Shown one piece after another: positions 29,475 through 39,519 of a stretch of DNA of 64,000 nucleotides (position 1 is the first letter of the stretch; each line of letters starts with the position of its first letter). The notes under the pieces are model-generated. The model was not told where the DNA came from. It did no database searches and saw only the letters and a program-made list of their open reading frames with translations. The position numbers were made by a program, and so were the translations under genes. This DNA is from Polynucleobacter finlandensis (GTDB taxonomy: Bacteria; Pseudomonadota; Gammaproteobacteria; Burkholderiales; Burkholderiaceae), in assembly GCF_018881755.1 (NCBI RefSeq), contig NZ_JACVPS010000007.1:54186-118185 (forward strand). Direction: 5' to 3'.

Positions 29475-29802
29475 GAAAAATCCAGATGCTATCTCAGCTT
29501 TCCTAGCACTAGGGCAGGAATCCCGTCTTAACGTCTTTCGTCTGATTGTTCAGCGAGGCAATGTTGGCCTGACCCCAAGTCAAATCATTGAAAAATTGGG
29601 CATTCCGAATGCCACCTTGAGCTTTCACTTAAAAGAATTGGTTCAGGCGAACTTACTGCTAGTGGAACGTCAGAGTCGCAATCTCATCTATCGCCCTAAT
29701 GCCAAGTTGGTTCAAGACCTCAGTGAGTTCTTATTGGATAACTGTTGTGGTGGCAAATCTTGTGCCAATACCAAATCCCTTAAAAAGGTTAAATCACTAT
29801 GA
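29473..29802 (+). CDS. arsR: ArsR-family arsenite-responsive repressor
   Basis: A 109-residue winged-helix protein (recognition region IIEKLGIPNATLSFHLKELV). The usual ELCVCDL metal site in helix 3 is absent. Instead a C-terminal cysteine cluster is present: Cys91, Cys92 and Cys97 in NCCGGKSC. A C-terminal arsenic site is known in a subset of ArsR proteins such as that of Acidithiobacillus, so arsenite sensing is likely. It overlaps arsC by 4 bp. Confidence 0.92.
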   Translation: MKNPDAISAFLALGQESRLNVFRLIVQRGNVGLTPSQIIEKLGIPNATLSFHLKELVQANLLLVERQSRNLIYRPNAKLVQDLSEFLLDNCCGGKSCANTKSLKKVKSL

Positions 29803-30278
29803 AGCAATACAACATCCTCTTTTTGTGCACCCATAACTCCGCAAGATCTGTCCTGGGAGAGGCGCTTGCCTCAACTCACGCTAGCGGTAAGTTTGTTGGT
29901 TATTCCGCTGGCTCGACACCAGGCGCAACCGTTAACCCTTTTGCTGCTGAGATTGCCAAAGAGTTGGGCTACCCAGAAGAAAATCTCAGAAGTAAGAGTT
30001 GGGATGAGTATGGTTTGCCAGGTGCGCCAGAGATGGATTTCATCATCACTGTGTGCGATAACGCGGCAGGTGAGGTTTGTCCATTTTGGCCAGGTAAGCC
30101 AGCTACAGCCCACTGGGGATTTCCTGATCCATCACAAGCTCAGGGTGGCGATGAAGAAAAGCGCAGGGCATTTAGGGATGTCATGATTGGCCTTAAAAAG
30201 CGCATCGATTTGATGTCAGATATGCCATTAGACAAATTAGATTCAATGAGTTTAAAAGAGATCCACACAAAAGCATGA
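29799..30278 (+). CDS. arsC: Arsenate reductase, low-molecular-weight phosphatase type
   Basis: A 159-residue LMW-PTP fold. The P-loop is CTHNSARS (Cys10, Arg16) and the general-acid loop is GFPDPS (Asp110). Cys86 and Cys94 are candidates for the thiol relay used by thioredoxin-coupled ArsC enzymes, or reduction may use glutathione/mycothiol-like partners. It converts arsenate to arsenite for export by the next gene. It has 4-bp overlaps on both sides, so the three ars genes are translationally coupled. Confidence 0.92.
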   Translation: MKQYNILFLCTHNSARSVLGEALASTHASGKFVGYSAGSTPGATVNPFAAEIAKELGYPEENLRSKSWDEYGLPGAPEMDFIITVCDNAAGEVCPFWPGKPATAHWGFPDPSQAQGGDEEKRRAFRDVMIGLKKRIDLMSDMPLDKLDSMSLKEIHTKA

Positions 30279-31333
30279 GTTCACTTACTAAAAAACTGTC
30301 ATTTCTAGATCGTTATTTGACGGTCTGGATCTTCGCCGCCATGGCCTTGGGTATTGGTCTTGGCTACTTCTATCCTGGGGTAGAGGGTTTTATTAATTCC
30401 TTTCAGGTCGGCACTACCAATATTCCTATTGCGATTGGTTTGATCTTGATGATGTATCCACCTTTTGCGAAGGTGCGTTACGAAGACTTGCCAGATGTAT
30501 TTAAAGACAAGCGTATCTTTGGAATTGCCTTCTTGATGAATTGGATTATTGCTCCAGTCCTGATGTTCTTTCTGGCGATTACCTTTGTGCCAGATCGGCC
30601 TGAGTATATGGCTGGTTTGATTCTGATTGGCATTGCACCTTGCATTGCCATGGTGATTGTTTGGAATGATCTGGCAAAAGGCTCTACCGAGTATGCTGCT
30701 GGCTTGGTAGCGTTTAATGCTATTTTCCAAGTTTTATTTTTTAGTGTTTATGCCTATTTCTTCTTAACCATCTTGCCACCCTATTTTGGTTTAGCTGGCT
30801 CCAGTGTGAGTGTCAGCATGGGTCAAATTGCCCAAAGCGTCTTTATCTACCTTGGCATACCTTGTATTGCAGGTATCTTGACTCGGGTGGTGATGCTTAA
30901 ATTTGTTACTAAAGACTGGTATCACGAGCATTTTGTTCCACGCATTGGCAAAATCACTTTGATCTCTTTGCTATTTACTATTGTGGTGATGTTCAGCCTC
31001 AAAGGAAATCTCATACTGTCCTTGCCAATGGATGTAGTGACGATTGCCGTTCCACTCCTAGTCTTTTTCCTCATCATGTTCCTGCTGACTTTCTTTGTCA
31101 CAGTGAGAATGGGAATTGATTACAAGCGTTGCTGCACTCTATCATTTACCGCATCAAGCAATAACTTTGAGTTAGCGATTGCCGTAGCAATTGCAGTATT
31201 TGGAATCAACTCTGGGGCGGCCTTTGCGGCTGTTATCGGACCTTTGGTTGAAGTGCCAATCATGATCGGCTTGGTCACTGTAGCGCTGTGGTTCAAAGAA
31301 AGCTTCTTTTCAAAGCCGTCAGAAACCCATTAA
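30275..31333 (+). CDS. acr3: Arsenite efflux permease Acr3
   Basis: A 352-residue, ten-helix BASS-superfamily exporter. Family motifs are [40 protein letters not shown] with the conserved Cys of helix 4, and [21 protein letters not shown] in the ninth helix. It expels arsenite made by ArsC. The 3' end overlaps by 4 bp the end of a small convergent gene. Confidence 0.95.
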   Translation: MSSLTKKLSFLDRYLTVWIFAAMALGIGLGYFYPGVEGFINSFQVGTTNIPIAIGLILMMYPPFAKVRYEDLPDVFKDKRIFGIAFLMNWIIAPVLMFFLAITFVPDRPEYMAGLILIGIAPCIAMVIVWNDLAKGSTEYAAGLVAFNAIFQVLFFSVYAYFFLTILPPYFGLAGSSVSVSMGQIAQSVFIYLGIPCIAGILTRVVMLKFVTKDWYHEHFVPRIGKITLISLLFTIVVMFSLKGNLILSLPMDVVTIAVPLLVFFLIMFLLTFFVTVRMGIDYKRCCTLSFTASSNNFELAIAVAIAVFGINSGAAFAAVIGPLVEVPIMIGLVTVALWFKESFFSKPSETH

Positions 31334-31560
31334 GGCCGATATTTTCTAACAAGCTCTTCAAGAGAAAAAGCATCATTCTGCTTTCGGAGTTGATTGATGT
31401 TTTTTCTAAGAGTGGCAATCTCTTTGTATTTTAGTTTGCCTAACTTCTGTTTATCCATGCCGTAGGTATCCACGAGATACCTGACTCCCGAGCTAGAAAC
31501 AATGTAGCGAATGACAGCATAAACAGTCAGGAGTAGGGCGGAGAAAAAGGCTAATAACAT
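31330..31560 (-). CDS. Small membrane-anchored hypothetical protein
   Basis: A 76-residue protein with one N-terminal membrane helix (residues 2-22) and a basic cytoplasmic part ([20 protein letters not shown]) that looks helical. I do not recognise a family. The ATG follows the stop codon of the TauE-type gene with no gap, which supports real translation as its operon partner. Confidence 0.6.
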   Translation of the reverse strand: MLLAFFSALLLTVYAVIRYIVSSSGVRYLVDTYGMDKQKLGKLKYKEIATLRKNINQLRKQNDAFSLEELVRKYRP

Positions 31561-32334
31561 TTACTTTAGAAATGCGTCGTAGAAGGTTTTGATGGTTAAG
31601 GCCGTTACAGAAATAAAGAAGGCTTTACGAATAAAGCTATTGCCATGCTTAATCGCTATCTTGCTGCCAATCTGACCACCGGCAAAATTGGCTATAGCCA
31701 TGAAGATACCTAGCCTCCAGTCAATAAAACCCATATAGAAGAAGACACACAAAGCACCCAGATTAGATGCGATGTTTAAAAACTTCGAAGGGGCTGCGGA
31801 GCGTAAGAAGTCAAAGCCTAAGACTCTTGTATAAAAGAGCTTATAAAAGGCGCCAGCACCAGGTCCAAGAAAGCCATCATAAAAACCAATGACGCCAGCG
31901 CCCGCAGATGCGATCGCATTTTGCTTGTGATGTTTATGGCGAGGCTCATGAATGAGGCCAGCATTGGATTTGATATTAAAGATGAGCAAGGCAACCAAGA
32001 AGAATGGTAGGGCACTGCGTAGCCATTGGTTTGGTATTTGGGTAACGAGGTAGGCGCCGCCAACAGAAGCTAAAAAGGCAGCCGTTGAAGAAATCATCAC
32101 CAGCTTCCATGGGCTCTTATTGGCGCGAGTGTATTGCATTGCTGAGCCAGCGGTACCGATGATCGAGGCAATCTTATTGACTCCTAGAAGGCTGGCTGGC
32201 GCCATACCTGGCAATACAGAAAACAGTGCTGGCACCTGAATCATCCCTCCGCCACCCATGATCGCGTCAATCAGGCCCGCAAGCAGGGCGCATGCGGCAA
32301 GTAGGCTTAAGTCCAAAAGGGAAAGATCAAACAT
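31561..32334 (-). CDS. TSUP-family (TauE/SafE) membrane transporter
   Basis: A 257-residue protein with about eight hydrophobic helices in two repeats. The first repeat has LAGLIDAIMGGGGMIQVPAL and the second GAGVIGFYDGFLGPGAGAFY, the two TauE/SafE signatures. The family exports sulfite, sulfoacetate or related anions. The His-rich loop HEPRHKHHKQN between halves (about residues 125-135) is a small oddity that might bind metal. It is followed immediately by the 76-residue gene. Confidence 0.9.
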   Translation of the reverse strand: MFDLSLLDLSLLAACALLAGLIDAIMGGGGMIQVPALFSVLPGMAPASLLGVNKIASIIGTAGSAMQYTRANKSPWKLVMISSTAAFLASVGGAYLVTQIPNQWLRSALPFFLVALLIFNIKSNAGLIHEPRHKHHKQNAIASAGAGVIGFYDGFLGPGAGAFYKLFYTRVLGFDFLRSAAPSKFLNIASNLGALCVFFYMGFIDWRLGIFMAIANFAGGQIGSKIAIKHGNSFIRKAFFISVTALTIKTFYDAFLK

Positions 32335-32370
32335 GAGTGATAAGGCTAGTAAAGCTAGAAGCTTACTACT

Positions 32371-33291
32371 TTATTCGGTGGGCTGAACAGTAACCGCTAC
32401 CTTCATGACATGGTCTGCGCCGCCATGAATCACTCCGCGCACCGGTGATACGTCCGAGTAATCCCTGCCTTGCGCCAGGTGAATATAGTCCTCACCAGGA
32501 GAGCCATAACCCCAGCGATTATTGGTGGGGTCAAGATCGCACCAGAACCCTTGAGATAGAGTGCCATCAGCATTGCTTTGTGGAATATAGATAGATACCC
32601 AAGCGTGTGAAGCATCGCTGCCAATCAAACGGGGCTGACCGGGGGGTGGGTTAGTTAGGATGTAGCCGCTCACGTATTTAGCTGGTAGACCAATGCTGCG
32701 TAGTGATGCAATGAGGATATGAGCAAAATCTTGGCAGACACCTTCACGCTTAGTGAGCGCCTCATGAGCGGGAGTATCGATATCTGTGCTTTTACTAACG
32801 TAATGAAACTCTTTATAGATACGCTCTGTCAGTTCGGCAGCAGCGACTAAGATTGGCTTGTTATTGGTGAAACTGGATCTAGCAAACTCCACAAACTCCT
32901 GCCGCAAGGTGACAAACGGAGAGGTGAATAAAAACTCTGAAGCAGGGTCCCAGTGCGTATTGGAGTGATACCGAAAATACTCACGTACATCTTCCCAGCG
33001 CGGAGTTTCAGAAGGCTTGGGGCCATGCTGTTGGTCTTGACCCGTATCTACAATAGATTTTGCAGAAATGAATAGTTCACTATGTCGATTTTGTAGTGAG
33101 AAGAAGGTGCAAATGTTGCCATAGCTATCCACTCGCTCTTCTTGCCAGGCGGGTTTGGGATCAATGAGGACATCAGTCCTAATGACTGCCTGCGTTCCCG
33201 TGGCAGCTGGCTTGAGATGGGTAAAGTGCTGAGCGATCTCAACATTGGGATCGTAGGAGTAGTGGGTATCGTGAATGATCTCAAGCAACAT
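32371..33291 (-). CDS. Transglutaminase-like cysteine peptidase-fold protein
   Basis: A 306-residue protein with a beta-sandwich N-terminal domain (LLEIIHDTHYSYDPNVEIAQ) and a transglutaminase core. The catalytic triad is visible as Cys in REGVCQDFAHI, His in DASHAWVSIYI and Asp in DLDPTNNRWG. It is the third gene of a tight minus-strand trio (12 bp after the ATP-grasp/alpha-E gene). Such trios are predicted to make or process a peptide-like product; the substrate is unknown. Confidence 0.9.
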   Translation of the reverse strand: MLLEIIHDTHYSYDPNVEIAQHFTHLKPAATGTQAVIRTDVLIDPKPAWQEERVDSYGNICTFFSLQNRHSELFISAKSIVDTGQDQQHGPKPSETPRWEDVREYFRYHSNTHWDPASEFLFTSPFVTLRQEFVEFARSSFTNNKPILVAAAELTERIYKEFHYVSKSTDIDTPAHEALTKREGVCQDFAHILIASLRSIGLPAKYVSGYILTNPPPGQPRLIGSDASHAWVSIYIPQSNADGTLSQGFWCDLDPTNNRWGYGSPGEDYIHLAQGRDYSDVSPVRGVIHGGADHVMKVAVTVQPTE

Positions 33292-33303
33292 GATTACAGG
33301 ACC

Positions 33304-35913
33304 TTAAGTCTGAACGCTATATTCATTATGGTGAATGAGGTTGAAATAACGCGCACTGATTTCATCAGAAACATTCCATGCTGCCTGCGAGCAATTGGCG
33401 AGACAACTTCTTAAATTCTGGAGATCGTTATTTGCATTGACGGCAATCAGGAGATCTAAAGAGTAATCTTGAAGATTGGTAACGCTACGCGTGAGCTCAT
33501 CGGGGGCATCACGTTCTGTACCTGCTAGTTTTGAGAGTCTAGACCTCAGTGCTTTACTAACCCAAGCCAAGGAGCGCGGATTTTCATCATCCATGACGAG
33601 AAGATCTACTAGTGCACCAATTTCACGGCTCTGTTGGTGCTGCGCATGGAAGGTAATGGTGCTATCAAACAATGTCAGTAGGGCGATATAGCCCGAGTCA
33701 TCTGCTTTAGGGTTAAAGAGAAGGCCGGAGGTGATCGCTAAATCGAGGGCAGTTGTCAAAAAGGACAGGCGCTCAATATGACGACCAATGGCAAGGAGTT
33801 GCCAGCCATCGTCGCGTGTCATGCGGTCAGTTTGTGCGCCCGTGATAGCAGCTAGAGCCTGACTCGCGCTCGTGAGCGCCTCGATAGCAAGTGAAGAGGA
33901 AAAATCTTGGTAGGCAGTAGCTTTATGGCAATCAGCTTGAAAGTTTTCAATACAGTGATTGATAGTGCTCCATTGTTCGGGAGAGAGCCGCTCACGCACA
34001 TTGGAGGCAGTACGCTTCATGGCGCTCAGATTAAAGCCAACGCTGGTGGCGTGATCAAGACTGCTCAAGCTATCAATCAGTGTTCTTTCATAAATTCTGT
34101 GCCGCGCTTCTTCATGATCATGATTGGTGGGTACGCCCTCGGGAACTAAGCCATATTGCTCACAGAGCTTCTCGAGCCAAATCCACATGGCTTTTGATGG
34201 GATATATTCGCTATTGATATTTTCAAGATACAACTTAGCAAGTCGCAGAATATTTTCACTGCGCTCGGTATAGCGGCCAAACCAGTACAGGTTTTCCGCA
34301 GCGCGGCTGGTCACTAGGCGTTTACGAACTGCATATTTAGAATGCTGAACTTGCTGTGGCGCAGAATCAGTCGTTTGGTTGCTAGCAGTCCTCTGGACCC
34401 AAACATCTGCACTGCTCCCACCCCTTTGCATCGAGGCGATGCCAGAGTCATTTGTGGAGATGCGCGCCAAACCACCTGGTAGAACTTGCCAACCATCAAG
34501 GCCATTACTTAAAGCAAAGACACGTAACATATAAGAGTGGGGTTCAATCAATGAAGCGTCATTGATATTAAAAGCATTTAGCCAAGTAGGCATTTGCGCC
34601 AATGGAATATAAGTCTGAACCGTATGCTCATCTGGCTGACGGGTGATTTTTCCGACCCATTCATCAAGTTGAGCTTGGTTTAAGTTTCCGCCCAATGTGG
34701 ACTCATAGCTCTCATGACCAAAAGACTGGGGGTAGGTTGGCTTGATAGCACTGTGGCCAAGGTTTGGTATAGCCGCTTCTAATGCTGCACGCTCGCCACA
34801 CCACCAGGTATCCATTGCTGGTAGTTGGATTTTTTCATTGAGTAGATATTCGCTAATGGCGGGTAGAAAGCCCAACAAGGCTGGCGACTCTAAAAATGCT
34901 GACCCTGGCGCATTAGCCATAATCACATTGCCTGCACGAATGGCCTGTAATAGTCCCGGTATGCCTAGCGTTGAATCCGAACGCAGTTCTAGGGGATCTA
35001 AGAACTCATCATCTAAACGTTTTAATAAAACATGGACTGGCTCTAAGCCGCGTACAGTTTTGAGAAATACATGTTGATCGCGAACAGTAAGATCGCCACC
35101 CTTTACTAGGGTCAGCCCCAAGTAGCGAGCAAGGTAAGCATGCTCGAAGTAAGTTTCGTTATAAGGTCCGGGCGTGAGTAGGGCGATGTGTGTATTACCG
35201 CCCGCCGGACTTTGTGACTTCAAAGTATCAATCAGGTCTCGGTAGGCATTGGCCAATGGCGCAATGTGCATTGACTCATACGATTTTGGAAATTGCCGCG
35301 CAATCAGGTTGCGGTTCTCTAAGAGATAGCCAAGACCAGATGGCGCTTGGGTGCGTTGAGAAATAACTGACCACTGCCCATCTGGGGCTCTTGCCAAATC
35401 AAAAGCAATAATGTGTAGATGTTTGTTGCCGGCTGGATTGACACCATGCATGGCACGTAGATAACCAGGATGCCCTTGGACTAGCGCTGGCGGTATCAAA
35501 CCTTGTTTGAGTAAATTCTGCGGACCATAGGCATCAGTGATGATGGCTTCAAGTAGGCGAGCGCGTTGCAAGATGCCACATTCAATCTCTTGCCAAGCAT
35601 CAGTTGTGATGATGAGTGGAAATAAGTCTACCGACCAAGGTCTTTGTGGACCGTATTCATCGGCATATACGTTATAAGTAATGCCGTTGTCTCGAACTTG
35701 TCGGTTGAGTTCTTGGGTGCGCTGATCTAAGTCGGCAAGACCTGTGGGCTCTAGTTGCTCAAAAAAGGTTTTCCAATGAGCAAGTAGTCCCTCTGCATTA
35801 CCGCGCAACTCGTCAAAATGACCTTCTTCGGCTTTAGGCGATAGGCGACTTATCTCATCTAAAAGAGATGAGGTTAGGCTAGCATTCAACGGTTCGGCTT
35901 GTGATGAGTCCAC
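33304..35913 (-). CDS. Circularly permuted ATP-grasp and alpha-E domain fusion
   Basis: An 869-residue two-domain protein. Residues about 85-480 form the CP_ATPgrasp region (RPWSVDLFPLIITTDAWQEIE, DAYGPQNLL, LLTPGPYNETYFEHAYLARY, and VIMANAPGSAFLESPAL). Residues about 545-860 form the helical alpha-E domain (TSRAAENLYWFGRYTERSEN). In many bacteria these are two separate genes; here they are fused. ATP-grasp enzymes of this clan are predicted to ligate amino acids or peptides. It sits between two transglutaminase-fold genes with gaps of 11-12 bp. Confidence 0.9.
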   Translation of the reverse strand: MDSSQAEPLNASLTSSLLDEISRLSPKAEEGHFDELRGNAEGLLAHWKTFFEQLEPTGLADLDQRTQELNRQVRDNGITYNVYADEYGPQRPWSVDLFPLIITTDAWQEIECGILQRARLLEAIITDAYGPQNLLKQGLIPPALVQGHPGYLRAMHGVNPAGNKHLHIIAFDLARAPDGQWSVISQRTQAPSGLGYLLENRNLIARQFPKSYESMHIAPLANAYRDLIDTLKSQSPAGGNTHIALLTPGPYNETYFEHAYLARYLGLTLVKGGDLTVRDQHVFLKTVRGLEPVHVLLKRLDDEFLDPLELRSDSTLGIPGLLQAIRAGNVIMANAPGSAFLESPALLGFLPAISEYLLNEKIQLPAMDTWWCGERAALEAAIPNLGHSAIKPTYPQSFGHESYESTLGGNLNQAQLDEWVGKITRQPDEHTVQTYIPLAQMPTWLNAFNINDASLIEPHSYMLRVFALSNGLDGWQVLPGGLARISTNDSGIASMQRGGSSADVWVQRTASNQTTDSAPQQVQHSKYAVRKRLVTSRAAENLYWFGRYTERSENILRLAKLYLENINSEYIPSKAMWIWLEKLCEQYGLVPEGVPTNHDHEEARHRIYERTLIDSLSSLDHATSVGFNLSAMKRTASNVRERLSPEQWSTINHCIENFQADCHKATAYQDFSSSLAIEALTSASQALAAITGAQTDRMTRDDGWQLLAIGRHIERLSFLTTALDLAITSGLLFNPKADDSGYIALLTLFDSTITFHAQHQQSREIGALVDLLVMDDENPRSLAWVSKALRSRLSKLAGTERDAPDELTRSVTNLQDYSLDLLIAVNANNDLQNLRSCLANCSQAAWNVSDEISARYFNLIHHNEYSVQT

Positions 35914-35924
35914 ACCCTATTGTC

Positions 35925-38900
35925 TCATTGACGCATATCAAGCGTGAATGGGAACTCACGACTTACTTGCAGTCCAATGTTTGGCTGAATATCCTTCATC
36001 GGGCCAGGGGTATGACCCATGCGGAAGAAGCGGGATAGGCGCCTACTTTCAGCCTCAAAAGCATTGATTGGGAAGTTATCGTAGTTGCGACCGCCAGGGT
36101 GGGCGACGTGGTACTGACAGCCCCCAATCGAACGTTTCATCCAAGTATCGACAATGTCGAAAATCAAGGGCACATGCACGCCAATGCTGGGATGCAAGCT
36201 GGATGGCGGGTTCCAGGCTTTATAGCGCACGCCCGCAATGTATTCACCAGCAATACCGGTTGGCTGCAGAGGTAATGGCTCACCATTACAGGTCACTGTA
36301 TAGCGACTTTGATTTAATCCCGTAACCCGAATTTCAATTCTTTCCAGTGAGGAATCGACATACCGTGCAGTGCCGCCAACAGAATTTTCTTCGCCCATCA
36401 CATGCCATGGTTCTAGTGCATTGCGCAAAGTAATTTCTGTACCCATAGTTTGTACTTGACCAATCAATGGAAAGCGGAACTCGAGATGTGGATCAAACCA
36501 TTCTGCCTTGAACTCATAGCCATGGATTTGCATCTCTTCGATAACATCTGCAAAGTCCATCTTGATAAAAGTTGGCAAGAGGCAGCGGTCATGCAGCTCT
36601 GTTCCCCAGCGGGTGGCAGAAGCAAGGTAAGGCTCATCCCAGAAGCGCGCAATCAGCGCCCGAATCAATAGCTGCTGAACGATACTCATTTGTGCATGCG
36701 GTGGCATTTCAAAGGCGCGCAATTCCAATAAGCCTAAGCGACCTGTTTGACTATCGGGCGAGTACATTTTATCGATACAGAACTCGCTGCGATGGGTATT
36801 GCCGGTCACATCAATCAAGATGTTGCGTAAAGTGCGATCCACCATCCACGGTGGCATGCTTTGACCATACTTCTTGCGATTCTCATGAATCTCTTTGAGG
36901 GCAATTTCTAGTTCATAGAGCTGATCATTTCTAGCCTCATCAACCCGCGGAGCCTGGCTAGTAGGGCCAATGAACATACCGCTAAAGAGATAGCTCAAGC
37001 TTGGATGGTTATGCCAGTAGAGAATCAGGCTAGCCAATAACTCTGGACGACGTAAGAATGGACTGTCAATTGGTGTGGCACCACCCATCACAAAGTGATT
37101 ACCACCGCCAGTGCCTGTATGGCGTCCATCAGCCATAAACTTTTCAGCAGATAAGCGAGATTCAAAAGCTGCTTGGTATAAAAACTCGGTGTGGTTCACT
37201 AATTCATTCCAGTTATGCGCCGGATGAATGTTGACCTCGATTACACCTGGATCAGGCGTCACTTGTAAGAGTTTGAGTCTTGGATCGCGTGGCGGAGGAT
37301 ATCCCTCAAGAACAATTTGGAACTTTAATTCTTCCGCAGTAGCTTCAACCGCATGCAAGAGATTGAGGTAATCCTCAAGACGTGCCAATGGTGGCATGAA
37401 GACATAGAGCGCACCATTTTTCCCGCCGTGCTCAGTTTCTGCTTTAGGTCCGTTAGAACGCATCGGATCGCGTGTTTCAACGCACAGTGCAGTTCTGGTA
37501 ATCCAAGCAGCAGACTCTTGACGTTGAGGCTGACGCACTTCTTGTGATTGGCTCCAGATGGTGCCCTTGCTAGAAGTGGGATTGCTACTAACGGTAGAGT
37601 TAGAACCTCCCTGGCCGACATTCTGATATTGCCTGAGTATCGGGGCGCTACTGGGTAATGGCGCTCTCGGTGCAAAAGGATCTTCTTCAATCAGATAAGG
37701 ATAGTCAGCCTTATTTGCCCATGGGAGAGAGTCCAGTGGCAAGCGATAGCCCATCGGGGAGTCGCCAGGTAAAAGATAGAGGCGGTCGTCGCGATAGAGC
37801 CATGGACCTGTCTTCCATTGGGTATCTAAGTAGCTTTGGCCATGACTGGCTTCAATTGGGAGCACATAACCAATCACTGAATCCAGTTTTTGTGTGAAGA
37901 CGCGTTTGAGGCGTGTGCGCTCCATCTCATCTTCGAGATTGGACTTAAACGGATCCACATTGACAGGGAGTTTGGATTCTCGCCAGAGGTAATAAAACAC
38001 GTCCTCATAAGCAGGCTCAATAAATTTATCTGCTAAGCCTAAATTTCTAGAGAGGGTGTGAATGAACTTGTCAGCATCCTTGCTGGTGTACTGGATAGGG
38101 CTAGATTCATTGGCAAATAATGCAGGGTTAGACCAAATGGGATTGCCATCGGCCCTCCAGTAAATCGATAGCGCCCAACGTGGCAATTGCTCTCCTGGAT
38201 ACCACTTGCCTTGCCCAAAGTGGAGGAAACCCCCATCACCATATTCTTTACGAAGCTTATCTACCAAGTCAGTTGCATAAGCACGCTTGGTAGGTCCCAG
38301 CGCATCCACATTCCACTCACGCTCATCGCGACCATTAATCGATACAAAGGTAGGCTCGCCACCCATGGTGAGGCGTACATCACCATCTTGCAATTCTTTA
38401 TCGACCTTATTGCCAAGATCCAAAATGTCTTGCCATTGCTCTTCGGTGTAAGGCTTGGTAACGCGAGGTGATTCATAAATACGCGTTACTTCCATCGTGT
38501 GTGCAAATTCCACTTCGCACTCATCCACACCGCCTTCAATCGGTGCGGCGCCCGATGGTTCAGGTGTGCAAGCTACAGGAATATGGCCTTCGCCAGCAAA
38601 TAAACCAGAAGTCGGGTCTAAGCCAATCCAGCCCGCTCCAGGCAAATACACTTCGCACCAGGCATGCAGGTCAGTGAAGTCAACTTCGGTACCGCTAGGA
38701 CCATCTAATGCTTTGACGTCCGGCTTGAGCTGAATCAAATAACCAGAAACAAAACGCGATGCTAAACCACACAGTCGCAACAAGTTCACCATGAGCCATG
38801 CAGAATCTCGGCATGAACCACTGCGCAAATCTAAAGTCTCATCTGGAGTTTGCACGCCAGGTTCCATGCGAATGGTGTAGTTAATATCGCTTTGAACTTG

Positions 38901-39347
38901 TTGGTTCAGTTTGACTAGAAAATCAATCGTGCGCATTTCACTACGATCAATCGTTCTGAAATATTTGTTTAAAGTCGCATTGCGCATTCTGCCCAGGTAA
39001 GGCCGCAATTCTTTTTTAAGATCAGAGCTATAGGTGAATGGATAGTTTTCCGCATCGGGCTCTAAGAAGAAATCAAATGGGTTGTACACCGCCATCTCGG
39101 TAACCAAATCCACTGTGACCTTGAAATGCGTCGTTGGCTCGTGAAACACCAAGCGCGCTTGGTAGTTGGCGTACGGATCTTGCTGCCAGTTAATAAAGTG
39201 ACCTTCTGGCTCAATTTTGAGTGAGTAAGAAAGGATATGACTTCGGCAGTGCGGGGCGGGTCGCAGGCGAACCACCTGCGGGCCCAGTTTGACTGGGCGG
39301 TCATATTGATATTCGGTAACGTGGTGGAGGGCGGCGTGTATAGACAT
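35925..39347 (-). CDS. Transglutaminase-DUF2126 fusion protein
   Basis: An 1140-residue cytoplasmic protein. The N-terminal part is a transglutaminase-like domain with Cys in RSGSCRDSAWLM, His in DLHAWCEVYLPG and Asp in IGLDPTSG. From about residue 300 to the end it is DUF2126 (LTMGGEPTFVSINGRDEREWN, GRHTGTGGGNHFVMGGATP). DUF2126 has been proposed to be amidoligase-like. A Ser/Asn-rich linker lies near residues 570-600. It is the first gene of the trio; the GST gene diverges 172 bp upstream. Confidence 0.9.
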   Translation of the reverse strand: MSIHAALHHVTEYQYDRPVKLGPQVVRLRPAPHCRSHILSYSLKIEPEGHFINWQQDPYANYQARLVFHEPTTHFKVTVDLVTEMAVYNPFDFFLEPDAENYPFTYSSDLKKELRPYLGRMRNATLNKYFRTIDRSEMRTIDFLVKLNQQVQSDINYTIRMEPGVQTPDETLDLRSGSCRDSAWLMVNLLRLCGLASRFVSGYLIQLKPDVKALDGPSGTEVDFTDLHAWCEVYLPGAGWIGLDPTSGLFAGEGHIPVACTPEPSGAAPIEGGVDECEVEFAHTMEVTRIYESPRVTKPYTEEQWQDILDLGNKVDKELQDGDVRLTMGGEPTFVSINGRDEREWNVDALGPTKRAYATDLVDKLRKEYGDGGFLHFGQGKWYPGEQLPRWALSIYWRADGNPIWSNPALFANESSPIQYTSKDADKFIHTLSRNLGLADKFIEPAYEDVFYYLWRESKLPVNVDPFKSNLEDEMERTRLKRVFTQKLDSVIGYVLPIEASHGQSYLDTQWKTGPWLYRDDRLYLLPGDSPMGYRLPLDSLPWANKADYPYLIEEDPFAPRAPLPSSAPILRQYQNVGQGGSNSTVSSNPTSSKGTIWSQSQEVRQPQRQESAAWITRTALCVETRDPMRSNGPKAETEHGGKNGALYVFMPPLARLEDYLNLLHAVEATAEELKFQIVLEGYPPPRDPRLKLLQVTPDPGVIEVNIHPAHNWNELVNHTEFLYQAAFESRLSAEKFMADGRHTGTGGGNHFVMGGATPIDSPFLRRPELLASLILYWHNHPSLSYLFSGMFIGPTSQAPRVDEARNDQLYELEIALKEIHENRKKYGQSMPPWMVDRTLRNILIDVTGNTHRSEFCIDKMYSPDSQTGRLGLLELRAFEMPPHAQMSIVQQLLIRALIARFWDEPYLASATRWGTELHDRCLLPTFIKMDFADVIEEMQIHGYEFKAEWFDPHLEFRFPLIGQVQTMGTEITLRNALEPWHVMGEENSVGGTARYVDSSLERIEIRVTGLNQSRYTVTCNGEPLPLQPTGIAGEYIAGVRYKAWNPPSSLHPSIGVHVPLIFDIVDTWMKRSIGGCQYHVAHPGGRNYDNFPINAFEAESRRLSRFFRMGHTPGPMKDIQPNIGLQVSREFPFTLDMRQ

Positions 39348-39519
39348 GCTTCAAAGTCTATGCTTGCGCACCAAATATAGACATTGCGTACGCCCATTAA
39401 TAGTGCGTAAAACCGGCTTAAGCCCAAATTTGGGTAAAACCGGTCTGAAATAGGGCATGGGGGCAAATTCCTCACTTTTAGAAGGAATAAGTTGTAGTTA
39501 AGCCAAAGAGAGAGTTGAT

